From Rheinheimera sp. (GTDB lineage Bacteria > Pseudomonadota > Gammaproteobacteria > Enterobacterales > Alteromonadaceae): DNA of 64,000 nucleotides. The translations under genes and the position numbers were made by a program. The notes under the pieces were generated by a model. It had not been told where the DNA came from and ran no database searches. It saw only the letters and a list, made by a program, of their open reading frames with translations. Where the stretch lies: the NCBI GenBank assembly GCA_003543135.1, contig DPJG01000018.1, positions 124,001 through 188,000 on the forward strand. Direction: 5' to 3'. Below, in pieces: positions 17,562 to 26,095 of the stretch. Within the stretch, counting starts at the first letter, position 1. Every line of letters starts with the position of its first letter.

Positions 17562-18627
17562 CTGCCAGTACTCCACGACGGATTTGGTCTTCTTCGATAG
17601 ATTCAAACAAGGCTTTGAAGTTACCTTCGCCAAAACCTTCATTGCCTTTACGCTGGATAATTTCGAAGAACACCGGACCAATCACAGTTTTGGTAAAGAT
17701 CTGCAACAAAATACCGTCTTTTTCCGGCGCGCCGTCGATCAGAATACGCAGCTCACGCAGCATGTCCACATCTTCGCCATGACCCACAACGCGGCTGTTT
17801 ACTTTGTTGTAATAAGTGTCTGGTGTTGGCATAAAGTCCATACCACGTTCACGCAAAGTCCGTACTGTTTTGTAGATATCTTCAGTGGTTAATGCAATGT
17901 GCTGGATACCTTCGCCTTTGTATTCACGGATAAATTCTTCAATTTGTGATTTATCGTCTGAAGACTCGTTGATTGGAATACGGATTTTGCCACAAGGCGC
18001 AGTCATAGCGCGCGACACTAAACCGGTCAGCTTGCCTTCGATATCAAAATAACGGATCTCGCGGAAGTTACCGATTTTTTCATAAAAACCAGCCCACAGA
18101 TTCATATTGCCGCGACGCACGTTGTGCGTTAAATGGTCCAGCACTTCCAGGCCAACACCATGTGCCGACATGTCGGTCTGCCAGTTGTCGTAAAATTTAA
18201 AGTCGATGTCATACACCGAGCTTTGACCGTAACGGTCCACAAAATACAGAAGACTTGAACCAATGCCATACACAGCCGGAATATTCAGCTCCATCGGGCC
18301 AATCTGGTTTTTGTACTCTTTAGCACCATTGGCAACTGCATGTTTCAGCGCTGCAGCGGCGTCTTTTACACGAAATGCCATAGCACAAACACTTGGGCCA
18401 TGCTCACGGGCAAAAGCTTCAGCCTGAGAATTAGGTTCGGCGTTGATTATAAAATTGATATCACCTTGTTTATACAACCAGGCTTGTTTTGAACGATGCT
18501 GGGCAACTTCAGTAAAACCGAGCGAGGCAAATAGTTGTTTTAACTTGTTGATGCCTTCTGCGTCTGCAGCAGTGTATTCAACAAACTCAAAACCGTCGGT
18601 TCCTAAAGGGTTAATAGGATCAAACAT
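17554..18627 (-). CDS. hppD: 4-hydroxyphenylpyruvate dioxygenase
   Basis: Converts 4-hydroxyphenylpyruvate to homogentisate. Two vicinal-oxygen-chelate domains: the first about residues 10-130, the second from about 150 with the iron ligands in HLTHNV (His), GIQHIALTTEDI (His) and FFEIIQR (Glu, near 315). 357 residues. Of the two possible ATGs (18633, 18627), the second is preferred because GGAG is 7 bp from it and only 1 bp from the first. First gene of the hppD-hmgA-fahA unit. A weak TyrR-like site lies about 110 bp upstream. Confidence 0.96.
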   Translation of the reverse strand: MFDPINPLGTDGFEFVEYTAADAEGINKLKQLFASLGFTEVAQHRSKQAWLYKQGDINFIINAEPNSQAEAFAREHGPSVCAMAFRVKDAAAALKHAVANGAKEYKNQIGPMELNIPAVYGIGSSLLYFVDRYGQSSVYDIDFKFYDNWQTDMSAHGVGLEVLDHLTHNVRRGNMNLWAGFYEKIGNFREIRYFDIEGKLTGLVSRAMTAPCGKIRIPINESSDDKSQIEEFIREYKGEGIQHIALTTEDIYKTVRTLRERGMDFMPTPDTYYNKVNSRVVGHGEDVDMLRELRILIDGAPEKDGILLQIFTKTVIGPVFFEIIQRKGNEGFGEGNFKALFESIEEDQIRRGVLADA

Positions 18628-18736
18628 CAGCATACTCCAAAGATAAGGTCTTGTTTTATCCTTATATCTTGAAGCTATCCGCTAAAAATGGAAGGGTTCG
18701 GCTGCAGATGGGTAAAAGCGGCAAAAACAGCTGTTT

Positions 18737-18754
18737 TGTACGCTTTGCTATACG
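18737..18754 (-). promoter_or_regulatory. weak TyrR-box-like site upstream of hppD
   Basis: The 18-mer TGTACG-N6-TATACG matches TGTAAA-N6-TTTACA at 8 of 12 positions and keeps the essential G-N14-C pair. It is 110 bp upstream of hppD. Tentative. Confidence 0.35.
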
Positions 18755-18780
18755 AAATACCGACTTTCCCGAAATCAGTA

Positions 18781-18811
18781 AAAAAAACGCCGGAATCATG
18801 GGATCCCGGCG
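18781..18811 (-). terminator. Rho-independent terminator of tyrR
   Basis: A GC-rich hairpin (18789-18810, nine pairs with one mismatch, 3- to 4-nt loop) followed by seven T on the minus strand, 33 bp after the tyrR stop. Confidence 0.85.
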
Positions 18812-18844
18812 CCATCAGAGTACAGATTACCGCACAAAGCGTAA

Positions 18845-20407
18845 TTAAATTTTTACACTCTTCCGGTTAATACCGTATTCGCGCAGTTTATTAGCCACAG
18901 CAGTATGGCTAAGCCCGAGTTTTTTCGCCAATTGCCGTGAACTTGGATAAGCCGGGAATAGTTTACGTAGCAAATTGGCTTCAAAACGTTTCACCGCTTC
19001 ATCCAGGGTGCCATCAAAATCTTTTTCCAGATAACCAAAGTCATTGGTGTAGCTCGGCAGCTGCAGTTGTTCTTTATCCAGTTCATACCCTTCAAGCAAG
19101 GTCACAGCACGATACAACGCGTTTTCCAGCTGGCGCACATTGCCAGGCCATGGGTATTGCTGAATAAACTGCGCACAGTCCTCGGTTAAACGTGGTGCTT
19201 TACGACCCAACCTGGCAGAAAAACGACTGATAAAAGCTTCCGCCAGCGGCAGAATATCCTGTTTGCGCTCCCGAAGCGGTGGTAAGGCCAGGGTTAACAC
19301 GTTCAGCCGGTAATACAAGTCTTCGCGGAAAGTGCCTTCCTGCACCATACCGGGTAAATCTTTTTGCGTGGTACAAATCACCCGCACGTCAACCCGCACT
19401 TCGTTTTCATCGGCAATACGGCGGAAGCTGCCATCCTGCAAAAACCTTAACAACTTGGTTTGCAGCTCACGGGACATTTCCCCTACTTCATCCAAAAACA
19501 CTGTGCCTTTATTGGCCTGTTCAAAAATGCCTTTTTTGCCTTCAACAGTGCCGGGGAAGGCATTCGGGCCATAGCCAAAAAGCTCAGACTCAGCGACATT
19601 GTCGGGCATAGCAGCGCAGTTCACCGCTAAAAAAGGCTTACCCGCTCTGCTGCTGGCAGCATGGCAGGCTCTGGCCAACAGTTCTTTACCAGTGCCGGTT
19701 TCACCCACAATCAGAATAGGGGCATCAAGCTGCGCCATTTTTTTCGCTTCGCGCACCACCCGGCGCATCACATTGCTGGTGGCCTGCAGGTTGTTAAAAC
19801 TTTCCTGATCACCTTTTTTAAACACCACCATCTGCTCGCCTAACCGGCTTTCAGATTTTAAGTTGATCACTGCACCTGCCAGAATTTCATGACCAGATTC
19901 ATCTGGCACCATCACCGGCAGAATATCGGCAATAAATCTTTTGCCATGAAGCTCCAACCGGCGGGTTTGCGCCAGCACATCGTCACTTTCCAGCCAGCGT
20001 AAAAAGTTAAAGCCTTTGACCATATTCATCAGCGACTGTCCGGCCACGTCGGCTTCATTCACCGACAAAGCTTGTAATGCGGCTTCATTAATAATGGTGA
20101 CATTGGCTTTGGTGTCGATGGCAATCACACCGTCGGGCAGGGTTTTGAGCAACGTAGATAATTCGTTATGTTCACGCTCAGAAGGTAAAAATGCGGTGGT
20201 TTTTACATCCTCAACGCCAGGAATACGGCGAATTTTTGCCATAAGCTCCTGAAATTTTTCAAAATCAACGGTTGGGAAAGCGACATACATCCGCCCGAGA
20301 ACAGGGTCAACTTCGATGCCGCGTAAATCGATCTGATAATGCACCAGAATATTCAGGACTTCCTGCGCTATGCCAAGCCGGTCCTGGCAGTGGATTTCTA
20401 AACGCAT
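18845..20407 (-). CDS. tyrR: aromatic amino acid regulator TyrR (PhhR-like)
   Basis: Ligand-responsive regulator of aromatic amino acid genes. N-terminal ACT domain (MRLEIHCQDRLG, about 1-70), PAS domain (about 80-190), AAA+ sigma-54-activator-like domain with Walker A GETGTGKE (near 234), and a C-terminal helix-turn-helix in SSRQLAKKLGLSHTAVANKL. The GAFTGA loop needed for sigma-54 contact is replaced (GYGPNAFPGTVEG), as in E. coli TyrR, so it acts with sigma-70. Length 520 versus 513. Position between the phh and hpp/hmg genes suggests a PhhR-like catabolic activator. A TyrR-like site in its own promoter suggests autoregulation. Confidence 0.96.
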   Translation of the reverse strand: MRLEIHCQDRLGIAQEVLNILVHYQIDLRGIEVDPVLGRMYVAFPTVDFEKFQELMAKIRRIPGVEDVKTTAFLPSEREHNELSTLLKTLPDGVIAIDTKANVTIINEAALQALSVNEADVAGQSLMNMVKGFNFLRWLESDDVLAQTRRLELHGKRFIADILPVMVPDESGHEILAGAVINLKSESRLGEQMVVFKKGDQESFNNLQATSNVMRRVVREAKKMAQLDAPILIVGETGTGKELLARACHAASSRAGKPFLAVNCAAMPDNVAESELFGYGPNAFPGTVEGKKGIFEQANKGTVFLDEVGEMSRELQTKLLRFLQDGSFRRIADENEVRVDVRVICTTQKDLPGMVQEGTFREDLYYRLNVLTLALPPLRERKQDILPLAEAFISRFSARLGRKAPRLTEDCAQFIQQYPWPGNVRQLENALYRAVTLLEGYELDKEQLQLPSYTNDFGYLEKDFDGTLDEAVKRFEANLLRKLFPAYPSSRQLAKKLGLSHTAVANKLREYGINRKSVKI

Positions 20408-20478
20408 TGCCTCTCACACCTTTTGCTGATGGGGTTACTTCATGATACGGCATACTGCGCAAGGCAGACCAGTATTTT

Positions 20479-20496
20479 TGTAAACTATTGTGAACA
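20479..20496 (-). promoter_or_regulatory. TyrR-box-like site upstream of tyrR
   Basis: TGTAAA-N6-TGAACA matches the palindromic TyrR consensus at 10 of 12 positions, including a perfect left half. It is 72 bp upstream of the tyrR ATG, consistent with autoregulation. Confidence 0.6.
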
Positions 20497-20512
20497 ATTT
20501 CCTTTAGACAAT

Positions 20513-20535
20513 AAAAAAGCTGCCGTAGCAGCTTT
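20513..20535 (-). terminator. Rho-independent terminator of phhB
   Basis: AAAGCTGC (20516-20523) and GCAGCTTT (20528-20535) form a stem with loop CGTA, followed on the minus strand by a T run; 20 bp after the phhB stop. Confidence 0.85.
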
Positions 20536-20555
20536 AGTGATCAGTGAAAAAGGCT

Positions 20556-20897
20556 TTAGTCAGCCAATAGCTGGTCGGTTTTGGCGGCACAGATAAAGTC
20601 GTTTTTGTGCAGACCTTTGATTGAATGCGACCACCAGGTGACAGTCAACTTGCCCCATTCCAGCAGTAATGCCGGGTGGTGGCCTTCCTCTTCTGCCATT
20701 TGCGCCACTTTGTTGTGAAATGCCCATGCCTGTTTAAAGTTTTTAAACTTGTAGCTGCGCTCTAGTTGCAAAATGCCATCACGCACGACCGGCACCCAGT
20801 CTGGTAACTGACGCATCAGTTCCGGCAATTCGGCGTCAGACACTTTTGGCGCATCAGCGCGGCAGGCTTCACATTTCATTACAGCTAATTCAGTCAT
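20556..20897 (-). CDS. phhB: pterin-4a-carbinolamine dehydratase
   Basis: Regenerates the oxidised pterin cofactor after phenylalanine hydroxylation. 113 residues. The active-site motif [28 protein letters not shown] (read in parts, about residues 68-96) contains the catalytic HH and the later His. It ends in FICAAKTD. It lies 43 bp downstream of phhA and is co-transcribed with it. The N-terminal CEACRADAP segment has two Cys and is common in this subfamily. Confidence 0.95.
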   Translation of the reverse strand: MTELAVMKCEACRADAPKVSDAELPELMRQLPDWVPVVRDGILQLERSYKFKNFKQAWAFHNKVAQMAEEEGHHPALLLEWGKLTVTWWSHSIKGLHKNDFICAAKTDQLLAD

Positions 20898-20940
20898 GGT
20901 GGTTCTCTGTTGTCCTTGTTAATCTTGCTATTACCGGCGC

Positions 20941-21732
20941 TTAGCTGGCTTTTTTCTGTTTGGGTTCAAATTTAGGCGCATGCATACCAAGGGCTCTTGC
21001 CTGTTGCACCAACGCCATCAGATCCAACTGAGCTATGTCGAATAAGTCTCGGATCTTATTAATTTTAAAATAAATAGGTTGCATGATATCGATGCGGTAC
21101 GGCGTTCTGAGCACGTCAATGACATCCAGTGTTTTACGCTCTGGTATATCAGAATGCATGGCATATTGGGTTTCGCCAGGAGAGGATAAAATACCACCGC
21201 CATAAATACGCAGGCCATCGTCGGTTTGTAATAAACCAAACTCTATGGTGAACCAGTACAGACGTGCCAGATAGACCCTGTCTTCTTTGCTCGCAGCCAG
21301 GCCTAACTTGCCATAGATATGGGTAAATTCAGCAAAATCCGGATGGGTTAACATGGCGCAATGGCCAAAAATTTCGTGGAAAATATCCGGCTCCTGCAAA
21401 TAATCAAATTCTTCTTTGCTGCGGATAAAAGTTGCTACCGGAAATTTTTTATTGGCCAGCAATTCAAAAAAGCGGTCGAAGCTGATGAGTGCCGGCACCT
21501 CAGCACATTCCCACCCTGTGGTGGCACGCAGGACCTTGCTCACTTCTTCCAGTTGCGGGATGCGGTCTGTGGGTAAATTAAGTTTTTCCAGACCCGCCAT
21601 ATATTCATCGCAGGCTTTGCCTTTAATGCAGGACAACTGACGGTTGATCAGCGCACTCCAGATTTCATTTTCTTCGTCCGACCAGGCGATAAAACCATTG
21701 GCGTCCGATTGTTTTGACACATATTTGCTCAT
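20941..21732 (-). CDS. phhA: phenylalanine 4-monooxygenase
   Basis: Tetrahydropterin- and iron-dependent hydroxylation of phenylalanine to tyrosine, feeding the hppD-hmgA-fahA-maiA route. The iron triad is visible: two His in DIFHEIFGHCAMLTHPDF (about residues 120-137) and Glu in FTIEFGL. Start ATG 21732 (MSKYVSKQSDANGF) gives 263 residues, close to bacterial PAH; AGGT lies 7-9 bp before it, while the frame's further 10 codons lack support. A TyrR box sits 118 bp upstream. The aminotransferase needed to take tyrosine to 4-hydroxyphenylpyruvate is not in the window. Confidence 0.95.
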   Translation of the reverse strand: MSKYVSKQSDANGFIAWSDEENEIWSALINRQLSCIKGKACDEYMAGLEKLNLPTDRIPQLEEVSKVLRATTGWECAEVPALISFDRFFELLANKKFPVATFIRSKEEFDYLQEPDIFHEIFGHCAMLTHPDFAEFTHIYGKLGLAASKEDRVYLARLYWFTIEFGLLQTDDGLRIYGGGILSSPGETQYAMHSDIPERKTLDVIDVLRTPYRIDIMQPIYFKINKIRDLFDIAQLDLMALVQQARALGMHAPKFEPKQKKAS

Positions 21733-21785
21733 GTTACGACCTGTTGATTCTGCTCTGCCCAAGACTCTGATGGTGGGCTTTGATG

Positions 21786-21813
21786 GCCGGATCCTAGATG
21801 ATTGGGATCCGGC
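21786..21813. repeat. perfect 9-bp inverted repeat in the phhA leader
   Basis: GCCGGATCC (21786-21794) and GGATCCGGC (21805-21813) flank a 10-nt loop. There is no T run on either side, so it is not an obvious terminator of megL; it lies between the TyrR box and the phhA start. Confidence 0.6.
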
Positions 21814-21849
21814 TGTTAATCGTTGGTGATGAAATCGGCACTGCAGCTT

Positions 21850-21867
21850 TGTAATTATTTTTTTACA
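21850..21867 (-). promoter_or_regulatory. TyrR box upstream of phhA
   Basis: TGTAAT-N6-TTTACA matches the TyrR consensus TGTAAA-N6-TTTACA at 11 of 12 positions. It is 118 bp upstream of phhA, a distance fitting activation by TyrR/PhhR. Confidence 0.75.
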
Positions 21868-21908
21868 GCAATCTCAGAGCAGAAATATATACCATTGATT
21901 AATAATGA

Positions 21909-23114
21909 TTATTTCTGCTGTTGCTGCATCTTTACCAAGGCCTGTTCCAGGTCGGCAATAATGTCTTCCACATGTTCAAGGCCTACCGAAATGCGAATCA
22001 GCCCATCGCTGATGCCCGCCGCCTGACGCTCTTCAGCAGTGTAAGGACTGTGAGTCATAGACGCCGGATGTTGAATGAGCGACTCCGCATCCCCCAGACT
22101 GACCGCCAGGCTCAACAGCTGACATTGATTGATAAAATAACGGCCATCGTCGAGGCTGCCGTTCAGTTCAAAGGCAAGAACGCCACCTGCAGCTTTCATT
22201 TGTTTACCGATAAAACGATGCCCGGGATGCTCGGGTAATCCAGGGTAATACACCTGGTCGATTGCCGGATGTTTGGCCAGATATTCCGCCACACGCTGCG
22301 CATTAGCGCAGTGACGCTCCATCCGTACCGACAAAGTTTTTAAACCGCGGATAATCAACCAGGCATCATGCGGACTGATGGTTGCGCCCATATCCTTGAG
22401 CGTGGTCAGTTTAATGGTCTGAATTTTTTCTGCATCGGACACAATAATACCGGCCACCAAATCACCATGACCGTTCAGATATTTAGTGGCGCTGTGCAGT
22501 ACTATGTCGATGCCAAAACGCGCTGGTTGCTGCAATAAAGGCGTCAGGAATGTGTTGTCAATTACCGATATAATGCCGTGTTTTTTACAAAAACTGCCTA
22601 AAAACTCCAGGTCCAGCACCACCAGATTCGGGTTGATTGGCGTTTCAGCAAATAACATTTTAGTGTTTGGCTTCAGTGCAGCAGCCACTGCGGCATGGTC
22701 GGTCATATCGACAAAACTGACTTCAATGCCATAACGGGCAAACTGATGATTAAAAAGCGCAAAACTGCAACCATAAATGGCTTTACTGGCAATCAGGTGA
22801 TCACCCTGCTGCAAAAACGCCATAGTGGCAGCGGCCACTGCGCCCATGCCGGTGGCAGTGGCCGCTGCATCCTGCATGCCCTCAAGGGCGGCAACTTTTA
22901 ACTCCAGCTCGCGGGTGGTGGGGTTGCCAAGCCGGGTGTAGATAAAACCCGGCTCTTCACCGGCAAAGCGTGCAGCGCCCTGCTCGGCACTGTCAAACAC
23001 AAAAGTGGAGGTTTGGTATAAAGGGGTGGCCAGTGCGCCATATTGGGCGTCTTTGACTTTACCGGCATGGATACATTGGGTTTCTGCGTGCTTAAACTGC
23101 TGTTGACTGCTCAT
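21909..23114 (-). CDS. megL: methionine gamma-lyase
   Basis: PLP enzyme of the Cys/Met-metabolism family; splits methionine to methanethiol, ammonia and 2-oxobutyrate. The PLP-lysine motif is SATKYLNGHGDLVAG (about 203-217). The Cys typical of methionine gamma-lyases is kept in AIYGCSFALF, and MTHSPYTAEER is the typical C-terminal segment. The start at ATG 23114 (MSSQQQFKH) gives 401 residues; the frame extends to a TTG but without support. Cystathionine gamma-lyase is the main alternative, made less likely by the YGCSFA motif. A large inverted repeat in its promoter suggests a dedicated regulator. Confidence 0.88.
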   Translation of the reverse strand: MSSQQQFKHAETQCIHAGKVKDAQYGALATPLYQTSTFVFDSAEQGAARFAGEEPGFIYTRLGNPTTRELELKVAALEGMQDAAATATGMGAVAAATMAFLQQGDHLIASKAIYGCSFALFNHQFARYGIEVSFVDMTDHAAVAAALKPNTKMLFAETPINPNLVVLDLEFLGSFCKKHGIISVIDNTFLTPLLQQPARFGIDIVLHSATKYLNGHGDLVAGIIVSDAEKIQTIKLTTLKDMGATISPHDAWLIIRGLKTLSVRMERHCANAQRVAEYLAKHPAIDQVYYPGLPEHPGHRFIGKQMKAAGGVLAFELNGSLDDGRYFINQCQLLSLAVSLGDAESLIQHPASMTHSPYTAEERQAAGISDGLIRISVGLEHVEDIIADLEQALVKMQQQQK

Positions 23115-23181
23115 AACAAAAAATACTGCCTTAGATGATTTATTTTTAATCAAAGCAAATTAGTTATATAGAGCACAAGGC

Positions 23182-23205
23182 ATGCAGACATCTGTCTGTC
23201 TGCAT
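23182..23205. promoter_or_regulatory. 24-bp dyad operator candidate upstream of megL
   Basis: ATGCAGAC (23182-23189) and GTCTGCAT (23198-23205) are perfect 8-bp inverted arms with an 8-bp spacer. It is 67 bp upstream of the megL ATG, overlapping the -35 region implied by the AT-rich TATATAAC downstream. It contains AGATGTCT, one mismatch from a MetJ met-box, on the minus strand. Confidence 0.6.
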
Positions 23206-23246
23206 TTACAGCAAATCCAATGGTGAAAAATGCGCTGATGTAAAAA

Positions 23247-24266
23247 TTAGTTTGCAGTTGTCCCTGGTTTGAGTTTTTTCAATAAATCGCTGGCAATTTG
23301 GCGCAGCAACATGGGCTCTGTGGTTTTGGCCGGTAAAGGTCTGAGCTCTTGCTGGGCAAAACGACCAAGCCGAGCCACCAATATAGCTGCCAGAACGCCC
23401 TGCCCCAGCCGTGCCGATAACTTTCCGGTAAGTTCAGCGCCGAGTAAATCACTACCAACATCAATGGCCATCTCACTGGCGCCGGTAAAAAACAACGTTT
23501 TAATACATTTTTTAATCATGCGCAGACTGCGCAGCTTGCCCATCGGAGCGCCATATAACAACGAAATTTCTCTGAGCATCAAACTGCCACGCCACAACAC
23601 CAGCAGCATATCAGCAAGCGCAAAGGGACTCAGCGCCACTGCAACACCGGTTTGCATCGCAGCCTGACGGATTTGTTGTTCTACCCTACTGTCTAGAGGC
23701 GTCAGCACAGTAGTGTCAAACAGTTTCAGCACTTCGGCATCACTAAACTCGGCTTTGTGCTGCTGCTTAAACTGTTGCCACAAAGGGTCGATAAAAGCTT
23801 GTTGCTGCATACTTTGCTGGATCTGCTGACACATAGGCATGGCTTCACCAAACTGCACTGACTGTTCCAGCCGCTGTGTTGCCATACGCCATTGTTGTCG
23901 TTGCTGCAAAGTGCGGCCAAGCCGCCACTGCTGATAACCAAAACGGGCCAGCAGTGCGGTGCTGAAAAAGGTCAGTGCCGACACCAGACTGCCTTGTAAT
24001 AATCCGGCTTGCCAGCTGTCGGCGACAAAAGTGCCCCACTGCCATAGCGCCAGCACACTGAGGCTTGCCAGGGCGCCACCCCACCAAAACAACTGTTGTT
24101 TTGAGGTTTTTTGTAGTTCACTGCGGTCTGGCGCTGCGGTTTCAGTGGCAAAATCGGCTTGCTCAAACTGTTGTGCCGGCGCCAAAGCCTGCTGCTCAGG
24201 CGCTTTTGCCTGCAGCGCACTAAAAGCGGCTTCATCAAATAACACGGCTTTTTTTAGTTCGGTCAT
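23247..24266 (-). CDS. ycjF: YcjF family inner-membrane protein (UPF0283, DUF697)
   Basis: 339 residues. A Gln/Ala-rich cytoplasmic N-terminus (1-65) precedes two membrane helices (about FWWGGALASLSVLALWQW and GLLQGSLVSALTFFSTALLA), then a Gln-rich region and a C-terminal DUF697-like domain with AVALSPFALADMLLVLWRG and GAELTGKLSARLGQGVLAAIL. It overlaps the ycjX stop by 4 bp (ATGA), so the two are coupled. In E. coli ycjXF lie next to tyrR and downstream of psp and respond to envelope stress; the same neighbourhood is seen here. Confidence 0.92.
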   Translation of the reverse strand: MTELKKAVLFDEAAFSALQAKAPEQQALAPAQQFEQADFATETAAPDRSELQKTSKQQLFWWGGALASLSVLALWQWGTFVADSWQAGLLQGSLVSALTFFSTALLARFGYQQWRLGRTLQQRQQWRMATQRLEQSVQFGEAMPMCQQIQQSMQQQAFIDPLWQQFKQQHKAEFSDAEVLKLFDTTVLTPLDSRVEQQIRQAAMQTGVAVALSPFALADMLLVLWRGSLMLREISLLYGAPMGKLRSLRMIKKCIKTLFFTGASEMAIDVGSDLLGAELTGKLSARLGQGVLAAILVARLGRFAQQELRPLPAKTTEPMLLRQIASDLLKKLKPGTTAN

Positions 24267-25639
24267 GTCATATGGTCTCCAATCAGAAACTCCAGCGCCT
24301 GATCCAGACGTAGATGCGGCAACACCTGTTGTGGCATTGGCCTTGGTAAAAAAGCCGGAAAAGCAAACTGGTGATGCGCAAATAACAAGGGTGACGGCAT
24401 AGACCAGGGCACTTCACCGGGGAACAACGTTATAGTTTCACCACTGTGAGCGGCAATGCCCCGCAAACAAGGCTGCGTGCCTTCTGGCGTCTGTACCTGC
24501 CCAAATTCACTACACACCACAGCCGACAGCGCCATTGCCTCAGACTGACAATATTGATAACGGCTATCCTGCAGCGGCTGTTGCAGCAACTGCTGCAGCA
24601 ATAAGGTCAGATTTTTATGTTGCTCCGGTGTCAGCTGATCGGCCTTGCTGGCGGCAAATAACACCTTACTGATGCGCGGTTTAAACAAACGCCGCCACCA
24701 GCCAGTCGGACCATATTGGAAACTTTGCAGAATCAGCATTAAGGCCTGCTGCAGTTCCTGCAATACGTCATAACCGGCGTTTAAAGCAGATAAACAATCC
24801 ACCAGCACCACCTGATGGTCAATGCCGGCGAAATATCGTTGATAAAACGGTGTGATCACCAGTTTTTGATAGCTGATGTAATGTTGCTGCAACCGGCTTA
24901 ATAATTTTGATGGCTGCTGCAACTGCGACGGCAATAACGGCAATAACTGCAACAGCGGCGTGCCAGCAAGCTCGCCGGGTAACAACAGCCGGCCAGGCTG
25001 CAACAGGCAAGCATGACTCTCGCTGCGAAATTTCTGCAATAACTCACTGTATTTATTGGTAAGTTGTTGTAACTGCTGTTCGGAGTCATCGTTGAGATCG
25101 AGCTGTGCCAAATCAGCGGCAAACTCAGCGCCAAGTTCAGCCCTGTGTGGTTTTTCAAACAATTGCCAGCTGAACTGGCACCAGCTTTGGTAATCCTGCG
25201 ACAACATCGGCAAATCCAGCAGCCATTCGCCGGGATAATCCACCACATCCAGTTGCAACGAACGATAATCCGTGAGCTGTGCTGCCAGACCACCGGCAGC
25301 TTTATAACGCAGGTTCAGCGACAACTGGCTCCAGCTGCTGGTCGAAGCGGGCCACTGCCCTTGTTGTAACTGCAGCAGATTGCTTTCATAAGGAAAACGG
25401 GGGGTTTGCATGTTTTGCAAACTATCAATGCGGCCGCCGAGATATCGTTGTTGGATAAATGGCGAGAAAAACGGCAGTTGTACTGAGGCGACAGGTGCTG
25501 TTAACTGATTTACCAGGCTGGTAATAAAAGCTGTTTTGCCAGCACCTGATAAACCTGTAACACCGAGCCTGAGATGACGATTAAAGACACGTTTGGTAAA
25601 TTGTTGACTTTGCTGCTGGAACTCTTGCCAGATCTGCAT
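24263..25639 (-). CDS. ycjX: YcjX family P-loop NTPase (DUF463)
   Basis: 458 residues with a P-loop GLSGAGKTAFITS (about 29-41), a putative DxxG-like segment VDYPGEWLLDLPML, and QVVLVDCLSALNAGYD as a likely Walker B. The family is GTPase-like, linked in other bacteria to PspF/sigma-32 stress responses; its biochemical task is unclear. The GlnGln-rich composition is typical here and also of neighbouring ycjF. It lies 45 bp downstream of pspC and probably belongs to the psp transcript. Confidence 0.92.
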   Translation of the reverse strand: MQIWQEFQQQSQQFTKRVFNRHLRLGVTGLSGAGKTAFITSLVNQLTAPVASVQLPFFSPFIQQRYLGGRIDSLQNMQTPRFPYESNLLQLQQGQWPASTSSWSQLSLNLRYKAAGGLAAQLTDYRSLQLDVVDYPGEWLLDLPMLSQDYQSWCQFSWQLFEKPHRAELGAEFAADLAQLDLNDDSEQQLQQLTNKYSELLQKFRSESHACLLQPGRLLLPGELAGTPLLQLLPLLPSQLQQPSKLLSRLQQHYISYQKLVITPFYQRYFAGIDHQVVLVDCLSALNAGYDVLQELQQALMLILQSFQYGPTGWWRRLFKPRISKVLFAASKADQLTPEQHKNLTLLLQQLLQQPLQDSRYQYCQSEAMALSAVVCSEFGQVQTPEGTQPCLRGIAAHSGETITLFPGEVPWSMPSPLLFAHHQFAFPAFLPRPMPQQVLPHLRLDQALEFLIGDHMT

Positions 25640-25684
25640 CTGCCCTCCCGATGCCGCCAGATGGGAGCCACCCGAAGGTGGCTG

Positions 25685-26095
25685 TCAGAGCCGGTTAAAC
25701 TCGCGGTTTAACTGGTATTTACTTGAAGTTACATAACGCTCCATCACACGCAGTCTTTGCTCAATATGGTCAAACTGCTGCTGCAAATGGTTCAGCGCTT
25801 GTTTTGGTGCTTCACCCCGTTGCCAGATCCGGGTTTTCACTTCGACCGGTCTGTCTACTTTTGGCACAGGAGGCGTACCTTTCCGGGCCTCCGCCACCGA
25901 TTTTTTCTCCAGCACTATCCAACCGACAAAATACAACACTGGTAAAAAGCTGCCAAAACCAAGCAACACAGATGCCAGTGCCACCACCCGGACTAACCAC
26001 AGCTCCCAGCCAAAGTAGTCGGCGATACCGGCGCAGACGCCGGCGATTTTGCCGTTGCGGTCATCCCGCAACAATTCTTTTTTAACTGTGCTCAT
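25685..26095 (-). CDS. pspC: phage shock protein C
   Basis: 136-residue inner-membrane regulator of the Psp response. The PspC domain starts at LLRDDRNGKIAGVCAGIADYFGWE (read in parts, residues 8-31) and contains one membrane helix (about 33-60, VVALASVLLGFGSFLPVLYFVGWIVL). A C-terminal region from about 100 to 135 is predicted coiled coil (QQFDHIEQRLRVMERY). Start ATG 26095 overlaps pspB by 14 bp; the longer open frame upstream reads pspB out of frame. With PspB it releases PspA from PspF on envelope stress. Confidence 0.95.
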   Translation of the reverse strand: MSTVKKELLRDDRNGKIAGVCAGIADYFGWELWLVRVVALASVLLGFGSFLPVLYFVGWIVLEKKSVAEARKGTPPVPKVDRPVEVKTRIWQRGEAPKQALNHLQQQFDHIEQRLRVMERYVTSSKYQLNREFNRL

